64,000 bases of DNA from Pseudomonas sp. Irchel s3f7 (GCF_900187615.1 NZ_FYDO01000008.1:62001-126000), one strand, 5' to 3'. Shown: positions 38,192 to 46,674, counted from the stretch's first letter. The notes: generated by a model from the letters alone, not told the origin. Program-made: numbers and translations.

Positions 38192-38622
38192 GACGGTTTC
38201 GCTTCTGTTTTACCCTATCCGCAGACTACCGGAATAGGGGAAGGATGCCTATCAAAGCGACCCGATGATGCTCACACCGTTATGGCTGTGTTCTCGGGAT
38301 ACTGATCGCCTCGGTTTTGTAGACACCTAACTGGTAGCGTTAGGTTGCCCCTGAAAGGTAGACATCCCCGGCCTATCTTTTTTTCAAACGCGACACAAAT
38401 GAGCTTGCGAGGGGAGCACCTTTTGATGGTGCAGCACCCTGAAACGCTGCCCAAAACTCACCCTGGCTGTTTCGATAGCAATGCGTAGGCGTTGTGCAGC
38501 ATGAGCTAAAAGGCTTTCGGTTAGAGTAAGTGGGAGGGGATATAATCGAGGTCATTGGAATCGAATTAGAATCATCGGCCGAAAGTGCCTCTCATCAACA
38601 TGTGGGCTGAAAGGAGTACGTA
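38192..38622. other. Divergent intergenic region with possible IS scraps
   Basis: Contains promoters for both flanking operons. CACCTAACTGGTAGCGTTAGGTTG (38326-38349), with its CCTAAC / GTTAGG dyad, and GGTAGACATCC nearby look like a fragment of an insertion sequence end, but I cannot name it. AAGGAG at 38611 serves the next gene. Confidence 0.35.
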
Positions 38623-39261
38623 ATGCCAAATGACTGCGTTTTTTGTCGTGAACTGCAAGGAGGCCGAGACACCAATTTTGCTCGGCTGTACCCGGAGCTC
38701 CGTAGTAGGGTCATAGCAGAAACTGAATCGTTTGTTGCATTCCCTTGTATCGGCCAGCTTGTAGAGGGGCACTTTTTAGTAGTTCCGCGAGATCATGATT
38801 GTACCTTGGCTCAGGCCCGCGGCCGAATCGTGTCTGCAGGATTCGAGCTGACAGTTTTGCTTAACTCTGCCCATGAAGCGTTAGGGCGGCGGCTCAGTGA
38901 CAGCCTTCTTTTTGAACATGGTGCACTGAGCGCTAGCGATGGAGGATGCGGGATTTACCATGCGCATCTGCACGTCTTACCAAATGCAGGACACATCAAT
39001 GGCCGCAGCTTTATTGAAAGCACTAGCCGCTTCGAAAGCGCGTCATTGGAGCTGCTCTATGAGGGCATTCCTCATAAGCAATCCTATGCATTGATAGGGA
39101 GTGCTGAACACGGATTTACAAGCTGGAACCTCACCGAACCCCTCCCTAGCCAAACGCTTCGAAAGAAGGTCGCCGCAGCACTGGAGATTGGCGAATGGGA
39201 TTGGCGAAAGGCTGGTCGAGAAGTATCCCTGCTGAAGTCACTGGAAGGAGTTAATCCATGA
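38623..39261 (+). CDS. HIT-domain nucleotide hydrolase/transferase
   Basis: A 212-residue HIT-superfamily protein. N-terminal zinc-type motif DCVFCREL and the catalytic histidine triad GIYHAHLHVLP are intact. HIT enzymes cleave or transfer nucleoside monophosphates (for example Ap4A hydrolase, AMP-lysine hydrolase, GalT). The start has AAGGAG 7 bases upstream. Its stop overlaps the next start (ATGA), so it is the first gene of a three-gene operon with a kinase and a ThiL/PurM-like protein. Lower GC than the core genome. Confidence 0.83.
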   Translation: MPNDCVFCRELQGGRDTNFARLYPELRSRVIAETESFVAFPCIGQLVEGHFLVVPRDHDCTLAQARGRIVSAGFELTVLLNSAHEALGRRLSDSLLFEHGALSASDGGCGIYHAHLHVLPNAGHINGRSFIESTSRFESASLELLYEGIPHKQSYALIGSAEHGFTSWNLTEPLPSQTLRKKVAAALEIGEWDWRKAGREVSLLKSLEGVNP

Positions 39262-40517
39262 CTCCCGACGTGCAAAATGTCGAATCTTTGATAAAATTCG
39301 AGTATCGATTTAAAGAGAATCTAAAGCAGCATCACGAAGATTTAGCAGACCGTAAGCACCTCATGGTTGAATTTACAAAAAGATACTTAGACGACGCACC
39401 AGATGAAATAGAGCTCGACAGCGTAACACTCTTTCCGGTAGAGCGGGCTGGTAAAAGCGGCAGCGAAGTGTTTTATCTTGATGTAAGAATTAAGAACCTA
39501 GATTACCCCAGGCGTTTCATTGCGAAATTTCAAAATATCAAAAATACAAAAAGAGAGCATGCGTCTGCGTTCAAAGCAAGTACGGCTCAAATGGCAACTG
39601 CAGTAACGAAATTCGAATTACTTAATAAAGACCTTGGCATGCTGATCTGCGATCTGGCGCGGGTTGGCAATCACATAGAATTCCGCAATTTCTTTTTGAG
39701 CGATGCCAGCACGGAGAGTTGTGAAAGTGCTCTTGTTTCAGCGTTCAAATTTATAGGAAAAAATCCCAATCCAACAGATCCAGAGGAGTATCTATTTTAT
39801 AGCGACTATAAAAGGTACGTGGAGCGATCTGCCATGCCGCTTGAACGCCTAAAAGCGATGCGAGGTGGGCAGGTGACTAACATCGGTCTTCAGGAGGTTG
39901 CGCAAGAAATAGTTAAATATCATGATGATATTCTAGCAAAGTTCAATTTCAAGATCGTACCGTATCTTGTTCATGGAGACTTACACGCTCGTAACCTGAT
40001 GGTCAACTCTGAGGATCCCACCCGGACGGAGCTGATTGATTTTGGATGGGTAAACTACGGGCATCCAGCCAAGGATTTTGTCCTTATGGAAGCTACGCTG
40101 AAATTTATGCTGCTCCATGAGTTTTTGGCTGGCTTAACAAAGAAAAATAAAATCTCGCTGCATCTTTCTGTAGCCGCCTATGAGCGGTTCGAAGATTTCC
40201 TATGTGACCACGGGTTGCAACTTCCAGAGGTGGAAGAGTTCAAGCGCTTCCTCCTCAATCTAGGCGAACTTCATGAGCTTCAAAAAGATGCACTCGTTCG
40301 TGTCTACACTTGCTTAAGAGTTGTTCGAAACTCAGCTAATGAGTTGCTGAACCAATACTGTAATGAGTATATGGAAAACGAACATAAATCTGCGGAGCGC
40401 CACTATTTTGTCAGTCTTTTTTTAGTCGTGCTTGGGCTGAGCAGCATGTCGGAAATGGAACCGATATGGACCTTACTTGGGCTGCAAAAAATGGGCGCCA
40501 AAATATGGAGCAGCTAG
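39258..40517 (+). CDS. APH/choline kinase-fold phosphotransferase
   Basis: A 419-residue protein with the catalytic loop VPYLVHGDLHARNLM (about residues 234-248) and the metal-binding ELIDFGWVNYG (about 258), the Brenner motif and DFG equivalent of small-molecule kinases. The N-terminal ~170 residues (EIELDSVTLFPVERAGKSGS) look like a divergent nucleotide-binding lobe. Substrate unknown. GC content is visibly low (many AAA/AAT codons). It overlaps the HIT gene by 4 bases and the next gene by 13. No resistance phenotype should be assumed. Confidence 0.75.
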   Translation: MTPDVQNVESLIKFEYRFKENLKQHHEDLADRKHLMVEFTKRYLDDAPDEIELDSVTLFPVERAGKSGSEVFYLDVRIKNLDYPRRFIAKFQNIKNTKREHASAFKASTAQMATAVTKFELLNKDLGMLICDLARVGNHIEFRNFFLSDASTESCESALVSAFKFIGKNPNPTDPEEYLFYSDYKRYVERSAMPLERLKAMRGGQVTNIGLQEVAQEIVKYHDDILAKFNFKIVPYLVHGDLHARNLMVNSEDPTRTELIDFGWVNYGHPAKDFVLMEATLKFMLLHEFLAGLTKKNKISLHLSVAAYERFEDFLCDHGLQLPEVEEFKRFLLNLGELHELQKDALVRVYTCLRVVRNSANELLNQYCNEYMENEHKSAERHYFVSLFLVVLGLSSMSEMEPIWTLLGLQKMGAKIWSS

Positions 40518-41563
40518 AGCAAACCGTTTCTGATCTCGGTGAAATTCGCCTCCTCCAGGAGGTAATTTTGCCTGACGTGTCTGCGAATCAAAGCTCGCAA
40601 AATGACGACTGTGCGCTTATCCAAGTTCCCCAGGGTACACTGCTGTGGTCAATGGATCCGTGCCCAACACCTGTTGCAGATTGGTTCGGCAAAGCCTCGC
40701 CAGAGGTTTGGGGCTGCTATACCGCAGCAATAAACCTCTCTGACATTGCTGCATCAGGGGGCCGGCCGATCGGCATGCTTGTATCAATGGAATTGCCTGA
40801 CGATACCGCCGTTTCTTTCGTTCGTGGTTTTCAAGCTGGGCTGATGGCTACATTGAAAGACGCAGGTGCGAAGCTACTTGGGGGAAACGTTAAGAGCACT
40901 AAGAGATTTTCCGCTACTGGAACAATTCTTGGTGCCGCCGGTGATAGAACAGTTACCAGAAAGATTGATAGCCCCCTTATCACCGCATATTTAGTTGGCC
41001 CGAGCGGGGCATTTTGGTCTTCCGTTGTGGCAAATTTCTTTGACGCATCGGGTCTTTCTGCTCCGACTCAGCAGTACTTGGATAACGCTCTTTGTTTTCC
41101 TCGCCCTCAGGTAGAAGCCGGCATAGCTCTTGGTCGCCTGCCATTTTCCATCGCTTGTATGGACTGTTCAGACGGACCAGCCAATGCAATGTATCAACTG
41201 TCTCAGTTGAACAAAATGGATATTACCCTCTTCGCAGACCCTGCCTGGTCCTTATCTGAAGAGCTAATTTTGTTTCTCTCCGGGAAAGGGATTTCACTCG
41301 AGAATGCCTGCTATAGCTTCGGAGATTGGCAGCTAGCATGCCTAGTGCCAGATGAGTTCTGCGTGTTCTTCGAGAGCGCTATGAGACATTTCTCGCTAAC
41401 AAAGCTTGGTCGAGGCCACGAAGGTACCGGCCACGTAACTGTCGAAGATGGTCGGACGTTACAGCTCAGTGCGCTGAATCAGAACTTTCAAGGTGGCTAC
41501 AACTCGATCAATGAAGTTGAGGATCTGATCGAGCAATACCTTCGACGCCCCATATTTGGATAA
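40505..41563 (+). CDS. ThiL/PurM (AIR synthase)-like ATP-dependent enzyme
   Basis: A 352-residue protein with the ThiL/AIRS fold pattern: NDDCALIQVPQGTLL (phosphate/metal loop), AAINLSDIAASGGRPIG and KLLGGNVKS. Relatives are thiamine-monophosphate kinase, PurM, HypE and SelD; all bind ATP and phosphorylate or activate a small substrate. It is a second copy type, not the housekeeping thiL. Start ATG 40505 overlaps the kinase gene's end; an in-frame ATG at 40466 is possible. Function in this operon is unknown. Confidence 0.75.
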   Translation: MEQLEQTVSDLGEIRLLQEVILPDVSANQSSQNDDCALIQVPQGTLLWSMDPCPTPVADWFGKASPEVWGCYTAAINLSDIAASGGRPIGMLVSMELPDDTAVSFVRGFQAGLMATLKDAGAKLLGGNVKSTKRFSATGTILGAAGDRTVTRKIDSPLITAYLVGPSGAFWSSVVANFFDASGLSAPTQQYLDNALCFPRPQVEAGIALGRLPFSIACMDCSDGPANAMYQLSQLNKMDITLFADPAWSLSEELILFLSGKGISLENACYSFGDWQLACLVPDEFCVFFESAMRHFSLTKLGRGHEGTGHVTVEDGRTLQLSALNQNFQGGYNSINEVEDLIEQYLRRPIFG

Positions 41564-41591
41564 CGTGCCAAACTGATCGTCACTATCACAT

Positions 41592-41615
41592 GCGATCGCT
41601 GGTCGCGCTTTTTTT
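41592..41615 (+). terminator. Terminator of the HIT-kinase-AIRS operon
   Basis: Imperfect stem GCGA...TCGC with a GC-rich base followed by TTTTTTT, 30 bases beyond the stop. Confidence 0.6.
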
Positions 41616-41670
41616 GCTGCCGGTTTCCTGAAGTCACGCCTGATTTTTTTAAGGCCAACCGTCTGCTACT

Positions 41671-41837
41671 GGCCCAGAGTGTGTAAAAACGTTTTTCAGC
41701 GCGCTTGGTGTCCAAAGTAGAACTGAAAGTCGCGTTTCTACGCAAAATCCAGGTCTGCCAACCAGCCAATAAATTTCAGATTTGGCATAGAAGCGCAGAC
41801 TTCAATTTTGGTTCAGCGTTTTTACACACTCTGGGCC
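41671..41837. mobile_element. MITE-like element with perfect 21-bp inverted repeats
   Basis: The left end GGCCCAGAGTGTGTAAAAAC(G) at 41671-41691 is exactly complemented at 41817-41837. The 125-base interior has no coding capacity for a transposase. It is either a MITE or an internally deleted insertion sequence. No clear target duplication was seen. Confidence 0.75.
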
Positions 41838-41931
41838 GTTTTCTGCCGCTCATGGTTACGGGACGTACCGGGAAAGTCCGATGTAGATGGATGATCAACT
41901 CAGTGCAATTACCCAGCCAACGGCATGGCTA

Positions 41932-42543
41932 TTAGCAAAAATCAAGCACACCTTCGGCAAATTGATCTAGAGAACTATGGGGGCTTCGGCCTTGCCGATC
42001 CAACCAGAACCCTCGCATCCCGAACGCAGTTGGGCCATCGCAATCGCACTCCTTAGAATCCCCAATCATCCACACGTCTGCCAGCGAAGCCGATACAGCG
42101 TGAATCGCATGGTTGTATATTTTGAAAGAGGGCTTAACGGCGCCCACCTCAAAGCTGTAGGAGTATCCATCGAGTGTTGGATATAGACGTTCAATAGCCG
42201 CTGCGTAAGGTTTCGCGAGATTTGAACAGACCGCTACCTTGACGCCTGCTTCTTGCAGCAGTCGAACGGCATGAATGCCATCCGGGTAGGCCTGGATGTC
42301 GGCAAGTTCGCGGACGAGGTCTGACTCCAAGCAAACCATCAGCGAGGGATCGACACTAATCCCGAAGAAATCAGCCGCCTGGCGTAAGTCCATAGGCAAA
42401 GACAGGATACATTCCGCATCGTGTGGCTGAGGGCGGCGACCCTGCTCGATCCCGATTTTCAGGATTTTTCGGTAAGGGCTACTGCCTTTACTGATCTTTA
42501 TGAGGGTGCCGAAGGCGTCGAAGATGACTGCGGGAATGGGCAT
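41932..42543 (-). CDS. HAD-superfamily hydrolase
   Basis: A 203-residue HAD protein with motif I AVIFDAFGTLI, motif II VAVCSNLA, Lys in VGAVKPSFKIY and motif IV WMIGDSKECDCDG. The DxFGTL form resembles haloacid dehalogenase/phosphoglycolate-type members. Substrate unknown. Parts of a second copy of this gene occur at 46779-46936 (3' part) and 56218-56308 (internal part), both in the same orientation. It stands alone on the minus strand between the MITE and an empty stretch. Confidence 0.82.
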   Translation of the reverse strand: MPIPAVIFDAFGTLIKISKGSSPYRKILKIGIEQGRRPQPHDAECILSLPMDLRQAADFFGISVDPSLMVCLESDLVRELADIQAYPDGIHAVRLLQEAGVKVAVCSNLAKPYAAAIERLYPTLDGYSYSFEVGAVKPSFKIYNHAIHAVSASLADVWMIGDSKECDCDGPTAFGMRGFWLDRQGRSPHSSLDQFAEGVLDFC

Positions 42544-42996
42544 AACAGCACTGGCTCTCGAAAGGATGCGTTTCCAGGAAATTTGAAAGAATCAGCCTAT
42601 TCCGAGCACACATTCGCCAAGCCGCTGGCGACTTTACCTGCCAAAGGTCCTGCAGGCTCGAGCGACACCGTGCATGCCGCCAGTCGATCTAGCATCTATA
42701 CATCCGTGCGATTGGACTTCGCTACAACCCGCCTCAAACTCTCGATGCGAGCTGTCGCACCTGTCTTCTGCCAAGGGTTTGGGCGTTTACGTGACGTGCT
42801 CATAAGTTAGACCTGCGATCAGCCAACAAACAGCCAGGATACTTACATACCTGTGGTTTTCTTAGGCTGGCTCCCTACGACTGCAATCTTCGTACTGGTC
42901 CTACGCACGGTCAAGGACGCAACGCAATCAACCGCGCTGCCCCCCTAGAAATTCACAACCAAGGTGATAAGCGGGCGCTGGGAGCATTAATGCGTG
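42544..42996. other. Intergenic stretch without recognisable features
   Basis: No gene, repeat or terminator I can support; a 129-codon plus-strand frame overlaps the HAD gene and looks spurious. It may contain the HAD promoter and the XRE 3' end. Confidence 0.4.
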
Positions 42997-43383
42997 CTAA
43001 TCGACTGCCGACACAGAGCTGCTCGCAGACGTATTTGCGGGAAGCGCCGCGGCGATGAGCTCCTCCAAAGCTTCTACCAATTTCGTCACTGCCGGTTCAC
43101 ACCCTGGCGCAACTCGAAGCAGCTCGTCCACCTTTCGCCCCAAGCTCGCGGTACCGGTTGAATACTCACGCGGATCGTCTTTAATTTGCAGAAATGTGCA
43201 TATTTTATGCAAATTTTTGCCGACACTACTCATCTGCCCCCGCTCGTAGCGAGAGATCTGAGAATGATGAACATTGACCGCACGGCCGAGATCTACGAGC
43301 GTTAGACCACGACCCAAGCGAGCTTGGCGGATCTGCGCCCCAACAAAGGCTACATCGGATGAGGAGTTGAATTTTTTTCCCAT
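42997..43383 (-). CDS. XRE-family transcriptional regulator
   Basis: A 128-residue protein: helix-turn-helix QIRQARLGRGLTLVDLGRAV...HHSQISRYERG at about residues 15-50, then a variable helical tail. The ATG at 43383 starts at MGKKFNSSSDV; the frame continues upstream to 43719, but over the opposite-strand gene. It is divergent from the DUF4031-MazG-UDG operon and has a palindrome between them, so it is the likely repressor of that operon. Confidence 0.82.
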   Translation of the reverse strand: MGKKFNSSSDVAFVGAQIRQARLGRGLTLVDLGRAVNVHHSQISRYERGQMSSVGKNLHKICTFLQIKDDPREYSTGTASLGRKVDELLRVAPGCEPAVTKLVEALEELIAAALPANTSASSSVSAVD

Positions 43384-43387
43384 AATG

Positions 43388-43402
43388 TGCAAAATATTTG
43401 CA
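43388..43402. promoter_or_regulatory. Palindromic operator candidate
   Basis: TGCAAA-ATA-TTTGCA, a perfect dyad, lies between the divergent XRE and DUF4031 genes, 4 bases from the XRE start. A second perfect dyad TGCATA-TTT-TATGCA occurs inside the XRE gene at 43197-43211. Both share TGCAxA half-sites. Confidence 0.6.
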
Positions 43403-43427
43403 TATATTTTCACAGAAGGCGAGCAGA

Positions 43428-43721
43428 ATGGCGGTCTACGTGGATTCAGAAGAGATCCTGTGGCGGGGCAAGCTCTGGTGCCATCTGGCAGCGGATACTC
43501 TGGATGAGCTTCACTCGTTCGCCTCTCGACTGGGCCTGCGCAAAAGCTGGTTCCAATCCAAGGGTTACCCGCACTACGATGTGACCGTTTCGGTGCGTGA
43601 ACGCGCGCTGACAATGGGAGCAATCGACGCCGATCGCGAGACAATCGTCGGTCGCTGCAAGCAGCTGAAGATGGAGCTACGGCAGCAAGTGCTACGACAG
43701 CAGGTGCTGGCACTCGCATGA
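43428..43721 (+). CDS. DUF4031 family protein
   Basis: A 97-residue protein starting MAVYVDSEEILWRGKLWCHL, with SWFQSKGYPHYDVT. These are hallmarks of the small DUF4031 family, common in phages and mobile elements; function unknown. First gene of the operon leading into the MazG-like and glycosylase genes (gaps of 29 and 5 bases). Confidence 0.78.
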   Translation: MAVYVDSEEILWRGKLWCHLAADTLDELHSFASRLGLRKSWFQSKGYPHYDVTVSVRERALTMGAIDADRETIVGRCKQLKMELRQQVLRQQVLALA

Positions 43722-43750
43722 AATAGCTTAAAAATGATCAAGGAGGATTG

Positions 43751-44962
43751 ATGGCGCCAGTACCTCAACCGCGTCCGGTGGCACTTACCGTAGCCAAGTA
43801 CATGCTCAAAGCGCGGGAGAGCATGCGCTTCAAGGACGATGCCGATAGCCTTCAATACATTCGCTTCGGATACTTTGGCGAGATTGGTGGCTTACTTTCC
43901 TCTGTAAAAAAAGCAGGTCGTGACCGCTTGCAGGCCGCACAAAACGACTTGGCCGCAGAAGAACTGGGCGACGCGCTGTGGTACTTGACCATTGCGGCGC
44001 ACCTTCTGAAAATCCCCGCCGACGCTCTCGGGGAGCACTGCATCCTTGTCCTTCGCGATGAATTCGGCGAAAGCAAGAAAGCTCCCGCGCCGCCGATTAC
44101 GTTTCGTCAGATAGACGGTCTTATCGAAACACAGCGCGATGAGGATACAATCCCCCGCCCAACGCAGCTGGGTAAGCTTGCGCTAAGCGCCGGTGTGCTG
44201 GCTGAAATGTCGCATGCCAGCTTGGCAAGTATGGCGCCACCCAAACGCGAGGCTTATTTCGGACAGCTGTTGTCGGAGCTCGCCAAGACCTGCTCCAGCT
44301 TCAACCTGAACCTTGAAGATGTGGCCTTGGGAAACCTGGAAAAAACGGCCAGTCGCTGGCCAAGTGAACAGAAGCGTGAATTTCCACTTTTCGATGAAGG
44401 TTTTCCGGAGCATGAGCAGTTCGAGCGCGAATTCACTATCGAATTCATCGAACGCGGCGAAGGCCAGAACAAGCATGTGGTTCAGCGCCTGAATGGCGTC
44501 TATATCGGTGACCGCCTTACAGACAACAGCAACGAGCCTGACGACTATCGCTTCCACGATGTCTTCCATTTGGCTTATGTGGCGTATCTGGGTTGGTCAC
44601 CAGTGTTGCGAGCACTGCTCAAGCGCAAACGGAAATCCGACCCCGCTAAGGATGAGAACGACGATGGCGCTCGCGCAGCGATCATTGAAGAAGGCATCGC
44701 CACTTGGATTTTCGATCACGCGAAAAAATATGACTACTACGCAGCAACTCAACCTGGACGTCTCGACTACGGCCTACTCAAGCAGATCCAAGGGATGGTT
44801 CGGGGTTACGAGGTTGAGCGATGCAAGCTTTGGCAGTGGGAGCTTGCCATCATCGAAGGTTTCAGAATGTTCCGCGAACTGCGCGAGCATCGAGGAGGCT
44901 CGGTGGTAGTCAACATCACTGAAGGGACGCTGACTTTCCACAAGCCCCTCAAAGAGGCCTAA
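43751..44962 (+). CDS. MazG-like nucleotide pyrophosphohydrolase domain protein
   Basis: A 403-residue protein. The N-terminal ~100 residues are a MazG-like all-alpha NTP-pyrophosphatase domain: YFGEIGGLLSSVKKAGRD and the metal-binding EELGDALWYLTIAA. MazG enzymes hydrolyse (d)NTPs or ppGpp-type nucleotides. The C-terminal ~300 residues are unlike anything I recognise (FHDVFHLAYVAYLGWSPVLR, EEGIATWIFDHAKKYDYYAA). A perfect AGGAGG lies 5 bases before ATG 43751, so expression is probably strong. Followed after 5 bases by the UDG gene. Confidence 0.78.
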   Translation: MAPVPQPRPVALTVAKYMLKARESMRFKDDADSLQYIRFGYFGEIGGLLSSVKKAGRDRLQAAQNDLAAEELGDALWYLTIAAHLLKIPADALGEHCILVLRDEFGESKKAPAPPITFRQIDGLIETQRDEDTIPRPTQLGKLALSAGVLAEMSHASLASMAPPKREAYFGQLLSELAKTCSSFNLNLEDVALGNLEKTASRWPSEQKREFPLFDEGFPEHEQFEREFTIEFIERGEGQNKHVVQRLNGVYIGDRLTDNSNEPDDYRFHDVFHLAYVAYLGWSPVLRALLKRKRKSDPAKDENDDGARAAIIEEGIATWIFDHAKKYDYYAATQPGRLDYGLLKQIQGMVRGYEVERCKLWQWELAIIEGFRMFRELREHRGGSVVVNITEGTLTFHKPLKEA

Positions 44963-44967
44963 ACGCA

Positions 44968-45639
44968 ATGACCCCTACATCCTTCGTAAAGGCCTTGTCT
45001 GAATTCAGCCTCGACAATGTGTTCAACCCGTACGCAGACACCTGCCCTGTGCATGATCGCGTGGGAGCAGCCGCATCTCGCCGGAAAAACCTAAAAACCT
45101 ATCTTCAGGCCGTATCAGATCTAGGCACCGACACCATTTGGATGGGGCGCGATCTAGGTTATCGCGGAGGGCGACGGACCGGACTGGCCCTTACCGACGA
45201 ATTCCACCTTTCCGAGATGACTCGCGTCTATCCAGGATGCGAGTCGCAACAGGCGACCCGGGGCCCAGCAATCGCCGAACGTACTGCTGCGGAGATTTGG
45301 GCCGTCCTGAAGGCTGTCGATATTCCTCCCCTGCTGTGGAATGTTTTCCCATTTCATCCGCATGAGCCAGGCAACCCATTCACCAACCGCAAATTCAGCG
45401 CAAAAGAGCTGGCGTTGGTGGATGAGCTCAATAGCGAGCTGTTCAGTTGGCTTAGAATCAGGAAGATTATCGCGATTGGTCAGGACGCCGCGCACTATGC
45501 GTCGCGCTTTGGCCTGCCCATAGAAACCATTCGCCACCCGAGCTACGGGGGAGTCCGTGACTTCCGCGCAGGGATGGCCAAACTCTACGATCTGCGCCCC
45601 CTGATTTCTCAAGCAAGTCGCCAGGCTTCGCTGCTCTAA
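44968..45639 (+). CDS. Uracil-DNA glycosylase superfamily protein
   Basis: A 223-residue UDG-fold protein: motif-1 region TIWMGRDLGYRGGRRTG, motif NVFPFHPHEPGNPFTNR and the C-terminal HPSYGG loop equivalent to the HPS motif of UDGs. It should recognise and excise a base (uracil or a modified base) from DNA. Co-transcribed with the MazG-like gene, suggesting joint control of abnormal nucleotides in pool and DNA. Its last ~25 bases take part in the duplicated junction described below. Confidence 0.82.
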   Translation: MTPTSFVKALSEFSLDNVFNPYADTCPVHDRVGAAASRRKNLKTYLQAVSDLGTDTIWMGRDLGYRGGRRTGLALTDEFHLSEMTRVYPGCESQQATRGPAIAERTAAEIWAVLKAVDIPPLLWNVFPFHPHEPGNPFTNRKFSAKELALVDELNSELFSWLRIRKIIAIGQDAAHYASRFGLPIETIRHPSYGGVRDFRAGMAKLYDLRPLISQASRQASLL

Positions 45640-45693
45640 CAATTCCTTTCAACCAGGTAGAGAAGCCAAGAGTTCTTTAGTTATGTTTCTACC
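45615..45693. repeat. Left copy of duplicated UDG / TS-like 3'-end junction
   Basis: About 80 bases that match 46937-47015 at roughly 80% identity. The plus strand covers the UDG gene end. The minus strand encodes ITKELLASLPG-stop, a relic of the C-terminus of the thymidylate-synthase-like protein whose intact gene ends at 46971. Confidence 0.8.
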
Positions 45694-45837
45694 AAATTCT
45701 TGAGAAAGGTGAGGAAGTAGATAAGGGAGCGACAGGCGACTCCCAATCCGCGAGCGTTGGCTTCAGAGTATTCAAGCTAGGCTATGGATCATCAATGGAG
45801 CCCAGCATTTACGCTGCCTGAACGATAGGGATTGCAA

Positions 45838-46641
45838 ATGTCGATGTATAAATTCACCACTGCCCAACGGTACGCCATATTTCTAAACCACGGTATGAAG
45901 TGCTACATGTGCGGCCGCCCACTGGACCTCACTTCAATGGAAGTGGATCACATTTTGCCCGAGCGGCTTCTCAAGGATGACGTCCAATTTGGGATTACTC
46001 GATCGATATTCGGCCTCGAGGATTCATTCGACATCGACTCATATGAAAACTGGATGCCGGCGTGCGGGCCATGCAATCTGAAAAAAGGGCAGACTGAATT
46101 TGCGCCTACTCCACTCATCCAGATTGAGCTGCAAAAGGCGGCGAAGAAAGCTGCTAAGACAAGTGCCATTGCCGCCAAGGCTGTTAACAACAGGCAGGTG
46201 TCCCTTGCCCTTGGCGCGCTGGAAAAAGCACACGAAAGCGGTCAAGACTTCGATGAGGAAACACGACGACGATTGTCGGACATCGTGCAATTTTCTTCAG
46301 AGCAGGGACTGATACCCAAGGGGCAACCGTTCATGTTCACGCAGTCGTATCAATTAAGGACAACAACAGTCGAGGACGCGAGGAGTTGGGGGGTAACGCA
46401 CTGGTCCATACCCCCTTTTGAGCAGGGAGAGGCAGCCTTGGTCGTGCTTCTGAGGGAGGAGGAACTGCAAAATGGGTGCAGCGTGTGTGGATCGATGCAG
46501 CGGGTCTTTCAACCAATCAATCAGGAAGGCGGACCTGATCCGGCATGCATGGAGTGCATATCGGCGATGGGCTGGATGCCGCCTGTGGCATTAGGAGACC
46601 TGCCTACGCATATCACCGCTGATGACTATGATGAGCCTTAA
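45838..46641 (+). CDS. HNH endonuclease with C-terminal zinc ribbon
   Basis: A 267-residue protein. The HNH module near the N-terminus reads CYMCGRPLDLTSMEVDHILPE...NWMPACGPCNLKKG; a second metal module near the C-terminus has CSVCGSM...PACMECI. A Lys/Ala-rich helical linker lies between. Probably a DNA endonuclease; no ATPase partner adjoins it. I place the start at ATG 45838, though 45844 is possible. It sits in the block bracketed by the duplicated junction, so it may be a later arrival. Confidence 0.75.
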   Translation: MSMYKFTTAQRYAIFLNHGMKCYMCGRPLDLTSMEVDHILPERLLKDDVQFGITRSIFGLEDSFDIDSYENWMPACGPCNLKKGQTEFAPTPLIQIELQKAAKKAAKTSAIAAKAVNNRQVSLALGALEKAHESGQDFDEETRRRLSDIVQFSSEQGLIPKGQPFMFTQSYQLRTTTVEDARSWGVTHWSIPPFEQGEAALVVLLREEELQNGCSVCGSMQRVFQPINQEGGPDPACMECISAMGWMPPVALGDLPTHITADDYDEP

Positions 46642-46674
46642 AACGTAAGCGTCCGGCCATCAAGCCTTGCGTGA

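Noticed and set aside
39258..40517. Aminoglycoside resistance kinase
   Set aside because: Has the APH-type catalytic loop but is longer, with an atypical N-lobe, and is locked in an operon with nucleotide enzymes; a resistance call is not supported.
42421..42810. 129-codon plus-strand frame overlapping the HAD gene 5' end
   Set aside because: Largely antisense to the HAD gene; composition not protein-like.
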